Both the position numbers and the translations under genes were made by a program. From Candidatus Accumulibacter similis (lineage in GTDB: Bacteria > Pseudomonadota > Gammaproteobacteria > Burkholderiales > Rhodocyclaceae): DNA of 64,000 nt. The DNA is taken from NCBI GenBank assembly GCA_013347225.1, contig CP054595.1, positions 3,220,415-3,284,414 on the forward strand. The letters are read 5' to 3'. A model generated the notes under the pieces. The model worked only from the letters and a program-made list of their open reading frames with translations, did not search any database and was not told where the DNA came from. Positions 1-6,758 of this stretch are shown one piece after another (position 1 is the first letter of the stretch; each line of letters begins with the position of its first letter).

Positions 1-14
1 AGCGTGGGTTAGGC
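1..14 (-). other. attC recombination site, start only (cut by window edge)
   Basis: Reading the minus strand, the stop codon of the 22-822 gene is followed within about 10 bases by GCCTAAC (positions 14-8), a perfect RYYYAAC inverse core of an integron attC site. The flanking bases GTGCGGCCTAAC are the near-perfect complement (one mismatch) of GTTAAGCCGCAC at the 5' end of the same cassette (842-831), as expected for the two ends of one cassette. The rest of the site lies off the left edge, so the array probably continues there. Confidence 0.6.
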
Positions 15-21
15 CGCACTC

Positions 22-822
22 TCACACTTTAGTTGCGACGTCCAATTTGCGATGCACATATGAAAGCATGGCGAAAACGTCGAGAGCGTCTTGCTCCGGC
101 ATGGCCCACACGACCTTGGGCGCGTGGGCCGTGGGGTTACGGATGGCGCCAAACACTCCAACGAGGAGGTTGGCAATGCCCTTTTGCTCGCTAATCTCGG
201 TTTCGGAGCTGAGGGAGTTCAGCGCGAGTATTGGAGTCTTAGTTGAAAGCGCTGTGTTGACCAGCTCCGCCCCGTCGGTGGCGAGACCGGAAAGCTGCCG
301 AAGCCGCTCCGCTACTCCCTTGACCGCTTCGAGCACCGCGTGAAAGTAGTTCTCTTCGAGAAGTTCGGCCCTGCAGTACTTGAAGACTTCTGGGTGCGTT
401 CCTCGTTTCGCAAGGGAAGCGTGTAGGCGGGTTGCTCTCGCCCGCGCGCCATCAACCGTGGCCTCTGGCGTAGTGCGAATGACTTGACCCTTATCGTTGA
501 CGCCGTAGCCAGCAAAGGCGAGGGCAACATTGAGCCCGTCCTGAAGCCAGAGGAACTGTTCAGGCTTCGACGTGTAGCGCGCGGGTGAGAGTGCCTTGTT
601 TATGAATTGGATCAGATAATTTCCAACTTGATGTTCGTTCTGCGCTTGAGCCAGCGCATTGAACAAGCGCTTCCACTTGGTCATGGAGGGTGTTGGATCA
701 GCGACACCGATCTCCTGCAAGATGCGTTCGATATCGCCGCCTGTCAGTCCTTGCGTTGTGTCCGCGAGGACTCGACAAGCCGCCTCCAGGTGGGAGGACT
801 CGAAGCAGGGGAGGCGTGCCAT
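22..822 (-). CDS. TIGR02391 (Ymh-type) family protein, integron cassette gene
   Basis: This 266-residue soluble protein resembles the TIGR02391/Ymh family in its C-terminal third. The diagnostic stretch is a segment around residues 215-240 reading ...GVFGAIRNPTAHAP..., a conserved R-N-P-x-A-H signature. That RxxxxH spacing is also the catalytic motif of HEPN-fold RNases, and many HEPN proteins act in toxin-antitoxin or anti-phage systems; for this protein a nuclease role is inference. The ATG at 822 follows AAGGAATACC, an acceptable ribosome site. The gene starts 20 bases after an attC core and stops just before another, so it fills one integron cassette. No signal peptide or membrane segment is visible. 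No biochemical function is established for the family. Confidence 0.75.
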   Translation of the reverse strand: MARLPCFESSHLEAACRVLADTTQGLTGGDIERILQEIGVADPTPSMTKWKRLFNALAQAQNEHQVGNYLIQFINKALSPARYTSKPEQFLWLQDGLNVALAFAGYGVNDKGQVIRTTPEATVDGARARATRLHASLAKRGTHPEVFKYCRAELLEENYFHAVLEAVKGVAERLRQLSGLATDGAELVNTALSTKTPILALNSLSSETEISEQKGIANLLVGVFGAIRNPTAHAPKVVWAMPEQDALDVFAMLSYVHRKLDVATKV

Positions 823-844
823 GGTATTCCTTGTGCGGCTTAAT

Positions 845-916
845 CGGGATAGGAGAAAGCCTCGCGGCCTCCCCCTCCCACACCACCGGACGAACGGGTC
901 ACGTATCCGGCGGTTC
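845..916 (-). ncRNA. Group II intron ribozyme domains V and VI
   Basis: Domain V runs from about 916 to 881: AACCGCCGGA pairs with TCCGGTGGT through one G-U pair and carries the CGC catalytic triad typical of class C introns. Domain VI (879-845) pairs GGGAGG...GGCC with GGCT...TATCCC around a GCGA loop and leaves an unpaired A in CCTATCCC, the likely branch-point. Both look intact, so the intron may still splice. Domains I-III occupy the non-coding 2386-2746 part. Confidence 0.75.
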
Positions 917-930
917 GATGAAGCAAATTC

Positions 931-2385
931 CTACCGCGGCGCAAGGCTCGGTAGTCCCATTTGTTCGAAGAAGCGCAACGGGAGCGCGATCGACAGGGCC
1001 GGCGTCTGCGACACCCGCCATGGACCGTGTGCGGACTTGCTGGTATGCCACGCTTCACGCACAGACACGCCGCGTTTGCGCAGTTCCCGATAGCCCGCTC
1101 GACCCCATTGCTTCCAGAGATAGCAGCGTAACTTGCGTCGTACCCACTTGTCGAGGTCGCGCAGAGGGCTCAGCACTTCGGCGATTCCGAAGTACGCTTT
1201 CCAACCAAGCAGGGTTTCTCTAAGCTCTGCGACGACGGCGGCGAAGGTGGTGCCTCTCGTCCGACGGGTCAGTTCCCGCACGCGGTCCTTGAGCTTGTCG
1301 AGGGCCTTGTCGGCCACCTTGAGCTTGGCACCGTTGCGACTGACCGTGAAGCCCAGGAACTTGCGGTTCATGGGCCGATCGACCGCGCTCTTCAGCGGAT
1401 TCACTGTGAGCCGCAGCGAGTCACTGACAAAGCGTGTCACGCTGGCCATCACCCGCTCACCCGCACGCTTGCTCTTGACGAGGATGTTGCAGTCGTCGGC
1501 GTAACGGGCAAAGCGGTGGCCGCGCCGCTCCAGTTCCCAATCCAGTTCATCCAGCACCGCGTTAGCCAGCACCGGCGAGAGCGGGCCGCCTTGCGGCACG
1601 CCAAGCGTCGTGGGGTGTATCTGACCCTCGATGCTCACGCCAGCCTTCAGGAAGCGATTGATCAGGCGGAGCAGGTCGGCGTCCGGACAGCGGCTCTTCA
1701 GGCGCGTCATCAGCCGGTCATGATTCACCCGGTCAAAGAAGGCTTGCAGGTCCATATCCACCACCCAGTTGAAGCCACCACGGATGTTCGCCTGCACGAT
1801 GCGGACGGCTTGGTGGGCCGAGCGCTTCGGGCGACCAGCCCGAAGGGCGCAGGACAGCCGAAGGCTGGTTCCGCGCAGCGGAATGCGGCGCAGCCGCACA
1901 AATCCGTAGCTCTGGGGGTGAAAGTGCGGTTCCCATAGCGCCGAGATAACTTGCGCGATGGCTTGCTGTATGAAACGGTCCAACACCGTCGGGATGCCCA
2001 GCGGGCGTTTCTTCCCGTCGGCCTTGTCGATTTCCACGCGCTTGACCGGTTGCGGACGGTAGCGGCCCGCTTCCAGTTGCTCGCGGATTTCCGGCCAGTG
2101 GTGTCGGAGGTAGTCCGGAAGTGCCTCAACGGTCATGCCGTCGAGACCCGGCGCACCCTTGTTCTGGCGCACTTGCTTCAGGGCGCGTCGCAAATTGGCC
2201 CGATCCAGTACCTGGGCCAGCAACGCTTGGGAAGGAATCGACTCGGGTTTCCCTGACAAACCAGCGACGAGTTCATCCTGCGGGGTAGCCGCAGCCTGCA
2301 GGGGCAGGTGGTCAGATGCGATCCCGTCTCTCTTCGTCACGGTCCTTCGTCTTTCATCGTTCGGGCCTTCGGTGGGAAGCGCCAC
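931..2385 (-). CDS. ltrA: Group II intron reverse transcriptase/maturase with in-frame insertion
   Basis: This 484-residue intron-encoded protein assists splicing and retrohoming. Visible parts are the N-terminal NKGAPGLDGMTV block (about 75-86), the KKRPLGIPTVLDR motif (125-137), the FHPQSYGF block (155-162), the LGVPQGGPLSP block (261-271), the catalytic FARYADD (YADD at 295-298) and a C-terminal maturase X domain ending in FFEQMGLPSL. No HNH/endonuclease domain follows, as in class C and related introns that insert at hairpins. Residues 163-184 are an insertion: the family sequence normally runs SYGF directly into RPKRSAHQAV. The insertion is in frame and adds no stop, but it lies between fingers/palm motifs, so whether the enzyme still works is uncertain. 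Confidence 0.9.
   Translation of the reverse strand: MALPTEGPNDERRRTVTKRDGIASDHLPLQAAATPQDELVAGLSGKPESIPSQALLAQVLDRANLRRALKQVRQNKGAPGLDGMTVEALPDYLRHHWPEIREQLEAGRYRPQPVKRVEIDKADGKKRPLGIPTVLDRFIQQAIAQVISALWEPHFHPQSYGFVRLRRIPLRGTSLRLSCALRAGRPKRSAHQAVRIVQANIRGGFNWVVDMDLQAFFDRVNHDRLMTRLKSRCPDADLLRLINRFLKAGVSIEGQIHPTTLGVPQGGPLSPVLANAVLDELDWELERRGHRFARYADDCNILVKSKRAGERVMASVTRFVSDSLRLTVNPLKSAVDRPMNRKFLGFTVSRNGAKLKVADKALDKLKDRVRELTRRTRGTTFAAVVAELRETLLGWKAYFGIAEVLSPLRDLDKWVRRKLRCYLWKQWGRAGYRELRKRGVSVREAWHTSKSAHGPWRVSQTPALSIALPLRFFEQMGLPSLAPR
1834..1899 (-). repeat. 66-bp multi-hairpin insertion inside the maturase gene
   Basis: This segment encodes the 22 residues that interrupt the maturase between SYGF and RPKRSAHQ. 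On the minus strand it is a string of small perfect hairpins: TGCGGC-TGC-GCCGCA, TTCCGC-TGC-GCGGAA, CAGCC-TTC-GGCTG and GCCC-TTC-GGGC. All have three-base loops (TGC or TTC). Its length is a multiple of three and it has no stop in the used frame. It looks like a mobile palindromic unit or a folding hot-spot product. No second full copy was found, but hairpins of the same build occur in the attC at 3750-3849. Confidence 0.75.
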
Positions 2386-2746
2386 CTACTATGCCCTCTG
2401 CTGACTTCTCCACGGCATTCAGCGCCAGTCACCCAACGCCCAGCCTCGTTGCTCTGAGGCACCGGGGAGACCTCCCGGGGTAAGACTCGTTACCTTCGCT
2501 GCATGGACGCCGGATTTACAAAATGCACCCCAGCCGCAGATGGAGGGCTTCGCGGTCACGTGCCCGCTCGCCCCGGATGCATCACGCCTCATATCCGGTT
2601 TTTGTTCATCGCCCCGCAGCTTTGGATTGGGCTTCCTCCGCACCCCGCCTCGCGGCGACGCACTTGCCCTTCTCCTTGCCTTCGGCTCTGCGAAAACCTG
2701 GCCATAGGACTTGCACCTATGAAGTAACGCGCCATGCCCGGCGCAC

Positions 2747-2808
2747 ACGTCTGAATTCACCGGCCTGCGCGGCTTTTCGCGTAGGTCCGGTGGAATGATG
2801 GGTTCGGC
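2747..2808 (-). other. attC site split by the group II intron
   Basis: On the minus strand, beginning 11 bases after the stop of the 2820-3725 gene, the sequence GCCGAAC (2808-2802) opens the site. An arm ATTCCACCGGACC follows and pairs with GGCCGGTGAAT. Single unpaired bases interrupt this pairing, like the extrahelical bases integrases use to read attC. The site ends in ACGT, the intron intervenes, and TAAGC resumes at 842, together giving the core GTTAAGC. The 5' flank AGACGCCGAAC is complementary to the core at the other end of this cassette (3746-3756 region). Confidence 0.7.
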
Positions 2809-2819
2809 GTCTACGACAA

Positions 2820-3725
2820 CTAAACGAGGTCACGGCCATCCTCAAAAATTGAATTGGCGTCGACGTAGTTCAACTCCTCGTAGTCCTGCAGTTTGAGGCC
2901 GCAGAAATAGCAGTTGATGCTATCCACGAAGACTCCCGTGACGTAAGACGTCTTTTCGGCAGGGTCGTAGTCGTAGTCTGGCTCAATCCTGGCGACGGCC
3001 TCTTGAGCACATGCGGGGCATGTAAACGGAACGTAACTGAAATCGTGGCCAGAGCTGGCAAGTAAGGACCGTGTTATGTCGTTCGCTTGCTTTATGAACT
3101 CTGGCTGCGACTCTCTCCCAAGCCAAAGCGCTTTATGCTGCTCGATACGACTTGCCATCGCTCTCGAAAAATCTTCTTCGCTTTGTATCTTCCGACTTAG
3201 ATCACGAAGTCGGTCATGGTCTGTTCCAAAAAATTCTTGAACCGATAACGACCGCTCAGAGCAAATGTCGTTCAGCAACTTGTAACCGTCCTTGGCTAAG
3301 AGGCGGTTAGCCTTGACGATGTCTAGTTCGGACAGCGGGCGATGGGCAAGAATGTCTCGATAGTTTGCAAGCGAAAACAACAGCTGGCTGTTTTCCTTTA
3401 CGCCAGCGGAAAAAATCAGCGCACGCTGCATTGCAACCCTAAAAGACACAACGTCGGTATCTGGTTTGCTTGATGTCACACCATGCTGATCGCCATTTAC
3501 GAACTGGTGCTTGTAGAGACACGGGGCAGCGTTCTTGAAATCTCCGCTCGTTAAGACAAAAACCGGGTTCACTTCGGCTAGGACAAACTTCAACAGCCGC
3601 TCAACACCGAGAGAAAAAAACGTCGTTGCGTGAATAACCTCCCGCTCATTCATTTGAGCATTGATGTCCCCGCAAGACATCAGAATCAGCTTTTTGGCGT
3701 CAGCCAGAAATTCACTTGCTGTCAT
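2820..3725 (-). CDS. Hypothetical cassette protein, HEPN-like motif and C-terminal zinc ribbon
   Basis: Not recognised as a named family. The predicted product is 301 residues from ATG 3725, preceded by AAAGGGGCAACCG; an in-frame TTG at 3746 sits right against the attC core and is less likely. Mid-protein, ANYRDILAHRPLSEL contains an R-x4-H arrangement like that of HEPN RNases (inference from a short motif only). Near the C-terminus CPAC and CYFC pairs about 40 residues apart form a probable zinc ribbon. No signal peptide or membrane segment. It fills a single integron cassette. Its base composition is clearly more AT-rich than the housekeeping genes to the right, consistent with capture from elsewhere. 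Confidence 0.65.
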   Translation of the reverse strand: MTASEFLADAKKLILMSCGDINAQMNEREVIHATTFFSLGVERLLKFVLAEVNPVFVLTSGDFKNAAPCLYKHQFVNGDQHGVTSSKPDTDVVSFRVAMQRALIFSAGVKENSQLLFSLANYRDILAHRPLSELDIVKANRLLAKDGYKLLNDICSERSLSVQEFFGTDHDRLRDLSRKIQSEEDFSRAMASRIEQHKALWLGRESQPEFIKQANDITRSLLASSGHDFSYVPFTCPACAQEAVARIEPDYDYDPAEKTSYVTGVFVDSINCYFCGLKLQDYEELNYVDANSIFEDGRDLV

Positions 3726-3749
3726 CGGTTGCCCCTTTGCTGCCAAGAC

Positions 3750-3849
3750 GCCGAACGTTTGACGTGAGGGGCCGCCGTAGCGGCGAAGCCGCGAAGGGAA
3801 CCCACAAGCGCAGCTTGTCGGCGGTCCCTCTCGACGGAATTGTTAGAGC
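3750..3849 (-). other. attC recombination site between two cassettes
   Basis: On the minus strand the site runs from GCTCTAAC (3849-3842) to GTTCGGC (3756-3750), about 100 bp. The arms AGAGGGACCGCC and GGCGGCCCCTCA pair imperfectly. The middle holds small hairpins, including ACAAGC-TGC-GCTTGT (3818-3804) and GCGGC-TTC-GCCGC (3792-3780). GCTCTAAC is the exact complement of GTTAGAGC at the 5' end of the same cassette (4338-4345), and GTTCGGC complements the start of the next attC. These pairings support a true cassette boundary. Confidence 0.75.
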
Positions 3850-3861
3850 GAAGCCGACCCA

Positions 3862-4332
3862 TCATCTGTTGAACCCCGTGTAACCAACCTCTTTAGATAC
3901 AGCGCGGATCAATTTCTCGGAGAACGACTCTAGCAGGCCATATGCGGGAATGGTTTTCATGCCCGTAACTATGTAATTCAACTGCTTGGTTGAGTAAAGA
4001 TCGTTGAGTATCTCTACCGCGGCCTCTTCCGCCGAGTGGAAAGACACCAAGCTCAAAAGTTGAAGCTCTCTTGCTTTTCTCTGACAGGCGTGCAGATCGT
4101 GACCAAACCTCTTAGATCGAAGCTCGCGAAGAGTTACGCCGCGATGAAGCAAATAGGACTTAAACGCTAACTCAATTGAATGCCCGATGAGATATAGAGC
4201 AGGCATTGGCGAAACGAGCTCAAAACCATCTTTCTTCGCAAAGTGGTCATCAACGGCACGCGACGAATCAAAGAAATCATGGGCGTATCGAGCAAGGCCA
4301 ATCGGCGTAGTCAGCGCTGGGTCATCGTGCAT
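3862..4332 (-). CDS. Hypothetical cassette protein (156 aa)
   Basis: This short soluble protein is the first visible cassette. The ATG at 4332 lies six bases after the recombination core GTTAGAGC, so there is little room for its own promoter or ribosome site. The central sequence PALYLIGHSIELAFKSYLL...FGHDLHAC is reminiscent of small all-alpha HEPN-type proteins, in which a 'GHxxExxLKxxL...GHDL' pattern is common, but the match is weak and no catalytic role can be claimed. No membrane segment, signal peptide or metal site is seen. The gene is AT-richer than the chromosomal genes further right, and its stop is followed at once by an attC, so it is a mobile cassette gene of unknown job. Confidence 0.6.
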   Translation of the reverse strand: MHDDPALTTPIGLARYAHDFFDSSRAVDDHFAKKDGFELVSPMPALYLIGHSIELAFKSYLLHRGVTLRELRSKRFGHDLHACQRKARELQLLSLVSFHSAEEAAVEILNDLYSTKQLNYIVTGMKTIPAYGLLESFSEKLIRAVSKEVGYTGFNR

Positions 4333-4337
4333 GATTC

Positions 4338-4345
4338 GCTCTAAC
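4338..4345 (-). other. Integron core site at the 5' end of the cassette array
   Basis: GTTAGAGC (minus strand) is the 3' half of a recombination site: the first cassette begins here. No matching inverse core or stem can be found upstream, so it may be an attI site or the remnant of an attC. An integrase gene would be expected divergently to the right, but none is recognisable in 4346-5231. Confidence 0.55.
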
Positions 4346-5231
4346 CTGATGTAGCAGGCCTATTCGACGCAAAGCTTTGCATCGGCATTCTGCCCGCATG
4401 CACAAAAACAGCGAAATTACTCGACAGAACAATGCGGTAAGCCATGCGCCCCTCCACTAAGAATTCCGGCAATTGCGTCAGCGCCCTCCCCGCTTCGCAA
4501 TCCCCTTGGCTGAGCAATCAGCCCGGCGAGCGCCAATGACGACACTATAGCTCAGCCCCGCAAAGAGCCGCAACCAGAGGGGCTGTCGCCACTCTCACGT
4601 CAGGTATCGTCGGATTGATTCCGGCAATTTGCTGACACTCCCATGTGCAGGCTTCGCCACCAGGAGGGGACCGCGGCGACAACGGAGTGTGCCCGAAGAG
4701 CGCATCGAGCGGCACTCTGGCCCTGTACAGGCCTGTGATTCAGTGATCTCCACGCGCTACGCGACTCAATGTTTCCGGGCGGGGCGTTTGACCGGTACCG
4801 GTTCAAACTGCGCCAGCGCCTCAAGACATCGGGCAAGTTGTCTGAGGGCCGGACCAGCATCCGGATGCAACACACCCGCCCCGATGCCGACCAGCTCGGT
4901 TGGCGGTAGAGGGATGTCGAAGCTCCGCACGTGAATACGCGCGGTCGGTGAAGCCGAGCGAGGGCCGGAGCGGTTGCCGAGCGCGGCCAGAGTTCCGGCG
5001 TCCTGTTGTGACTCGGCACGGGAGTCGAGCCCTGGCGTTTGCGCTGCGCCGCGGGCTTCCACCGCAGGCGGCAGCCGTCATTCTGCGTGCGCGTCGCTGT
5101 CGGCACCGTGACCAGGACCATCCCGACCCGAGCCCGCGCTTTTCTTGGCTCTTTCGTCTTGCCAGAAAGCCTGCGGCGCGCTAATTTCCATTCCGCAATC
5201 GTGCCAATGACCCTTTACAGGAGATTCAACC
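4346..5231. other. Gene-poor stretch, no convincing coding sequence
   Basis: All open frames here (for example 4600-5121 minus, 4900-5184 plus) have biased, low-information translations and no family resemblance. A 20-bp near-perfect palindrome lies at 4365-4384 (CGACGCAAAG/CTTTGCATCG, 9 of 10 pairs). A minus-strand segment near 4766-4930 reads somewhat protein-like but was not identified. The stretch may contain decayed mobile DNA. Confidence 0.5.
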
Positions 5232-5912
5232 ATGAATGACCGGGAAGCTCGCCGTCACGACATGTTCGGCCGTGTGCAGACTTTCGGCAACGCGAATGCC
5301 GCGGACTTTGCCGCCGGCAGCAAGGCGGCCGGGCATTTTGCGCGCTTGGCGCAGATCGTCGCGGATCTCGATGTCGAGAAGGCGCGACAGAACGGCGGTT
5401 CCGCGACGGCGAAGGAGGTCCTGTTCGATTCGCTGCGCCTCGATCTGCAGGCAATCGCCCGCACGGCGCGCGCCATCGACGCGGGCGAACCCGGCTTCGC
5501 CGACCGCTTCCGCAACCCCCCCACCCCGACCCAGCAGGCGCTGCTCACCGCCGCCGATGCCTTTGCGCGCGAACTCGCCGACCCGGCGGTCGTGGCGAAG
5601 TTCGTCGCCTACGAGTTGCCGGCGGATTTCGTCGCCGACCTCGCCGACGACATCGCCGCGATCCGCTCCGCCGACGCCGACATGCAGTCGGACGACCAGA
5701 CCGGTGTCGCCAGTACCGCCGCCGTCGGCCGCCTGATCCGCGAAGGAATGGCCGAGGTGATGCAGCTCGACGCGATCATGAACAACAAGTACGCCCGCAA
5801 CCCCGACAGGATGCGCGCCTGGGACAGCGCGAGCCACATCGACCGCGCCCCGCGACGTGCGAAGAAGTCCGCCGGCGGGACGCCGCCCACTTCGACGAAG
5901 GCAGCCGGGTAA
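5232..5912 (+). CDS. Hypothetical protein (226 aa), soluble, helical
   Basis: Not recognised. The ATG at 5232 follows CAGGAGATTCAACC, a good ribosome site. The product is Ala/Asp/Arg-rich and predicted largely helical, with no membrane segment, signal peptide or cysteine pairs. Middle residues (about 95-175) contain repeated acidic ADL/ADD stretches. The last 30 residues are basic and Pro/Ser/Thr-rich, ending in ARNPDRMRAWDSASH... then RRAKKSAGG, which looks like a disordered tail. The gene stands alone, with a gene-poor region before it and a minisatellite after it. Strong G/C third positions indicate that it is really coding. A structural or regulatory role is possible but cannot be inferred. 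Confidence 0.6.
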   Translation: MNDREARRHDMFGRVQTFGNANAADFAAGSKAAGHFARLAQIVADLDVEKARQNGGSATAKEVLFDSLRLDLQAIARTARAIDAGEPGFADRFRNPPTPTQQALLTAADAFARELADPAVVAKFVAYELPADFVADLADDIAAIRSADADMQSDDQTGVASTAAVGRLIREGMAEVMQLDAIMNNKYARNPDRMRAWDSASHIDRAPRRAKKSAGGTPPTSTKAAG

Positions 5913-6199
5913 CAGTTGCGCGCGCCGGTGCGGTACCGCCGGCGCCGCCTGCCGTCTCGCCGCGGCGGCGTGCCCGCTTCGGCCCGCTCCGGCGTGGCGA
6001 CAAGGGCACGCCGTTGCAGCGCGGCAAGGCGAGGAAGTCACCTCGGGCACTGCCCTACAGCGTTGCCGATTGCGGTATGGCCATGGGCGGCCGGTCGACC
6101 CGCCGGACGATCCCGGCAAGGCACAGGCTTTCGCCCCTGCCCGCCAGAGGCACGCAGTCTCACTCCAGGACCCGACCGGCATGCCCAGGCCGCAACGCG

Positions 6200-6498
6200 C
6201 ACGCCCCTGGCTTCGACTCGCACGCTCCTGGCTACGGCTCACACGCCCCTGGCTGCAACTCGCACGCCCCTGGCTTCAGCTCGCACACGTCTGGCTACGG
6301 CTCGCACGCCTCTGGCTACGGCTCGCACGCCTCTGGCTGCAACTCGCACGCCTCTGGCTTCAACTCGCACGCCTCTGGCTTCGGCTCGCACGCCCCTGGC
6401 TTCAACTCGCACGCCTCTGGCTTCAACTCGCACGCCTCTGGCTACGGCTCGCACACCTTTGGCGTCAACTCGCACACCTCTGGCTTCAAGTCGCACGC
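6200..6498. repeat. 18-bp minisatellite, about 14 copies
   Basis: The unit is CTCGCACGCCYCTGGCTNCR, with period 18, and runs from about 6200 to 6498. Copies differ at a few fixed places (TTC/TAC/TGC, then AAC/GGC/GAC/AGC, and CCC/CCT/TCT). Because 18 is a multiple of three, several frames stay open. The plus frame giving repeated RTPLA[S/T/A] has the most conservative changes, while another gives SHASG[F/Y/C][N/G]. No ribosome site or family match supports either, so coding status is undecided. The surrounding 5913-6758 contains nothing else recognisable. Confidence 0.85.
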
Positions 6499-6758
6499 CC
6501 GCGCATGGTCGTCGCTCCCGACAGGCACCACGTCGATGCCGGCGATGCGGCGCGTGTTCCCGTTCGCGGCAACGTCGGTCCTCTCGGGCTGCCGGCGGGC
6601 CCGACCAGCGAAAGCGCGCATCTGCCCCATCAGCCGCGCCCGACCGCAGCGCGCCGACGCTCCGGATCGCTGCCCGGGACAGCCGGCCGGCATCCCGGTC
6701 CGCGGCCGGCGATCGCCGTTCCTGTCGCAGGGGCCTTGATTGATATACTGTCCCGGCA

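Larger units (their letters stand above)
843..2746 (-). mobile_element. Group II intron inserted in an integron attC site
   Basis: The 1904-bp element has both ends and its reverse transcriptase. The 5' end (2746, minus strand) reads GTGCGCCGGGCATGGCGCG, fitting the GUGYG group II start. The 3' end carries domain V and VI hairpins and stops at ...CCCGAT (843). Taking these ends, the flanking exons join as CAGACGT|TAAGCC, which restores a canonical GTTAAGC attC core; this fixes the boundaries. Starting two bases earlier (GTGTG, 2748) also fits GUGYG but would not restore the core. An endonuclease-less maturase, a CGC-type domain V and an attC target together suggest the group IIC-attC lineage. 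The intron lies in the same orientation as the cassette genes. Confidence 0.85.

Noticed and set aside
2419..2760. Minus-strand 113-codon open frame next to the maturase
   Set aside because: It lies in the 5' ribozyme part of the group II intron (domains I-III); such frames are a common artefact.
4600..5121. Minus-strand 173-codon frame, and overlapping plus frames, possibly an integrase or transposase remnant
   Set aside because: No integrase or transposase motif (no tyrosine-recombinase RHRY boxes, no DDE pattern) and an Arg/Ser/Pro-biased translation.
6200..6498. CRISPR array
   Set aside because: Units are contiguous 18-mers without unique spacers and no cas gene is near.
6014..6739. Glycine/histidine-rich repeat protein in the minisatellite
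   Set aside because: All plus frames and one minus frame stay open only because the period is 18; no ribosome site or family decides between them.
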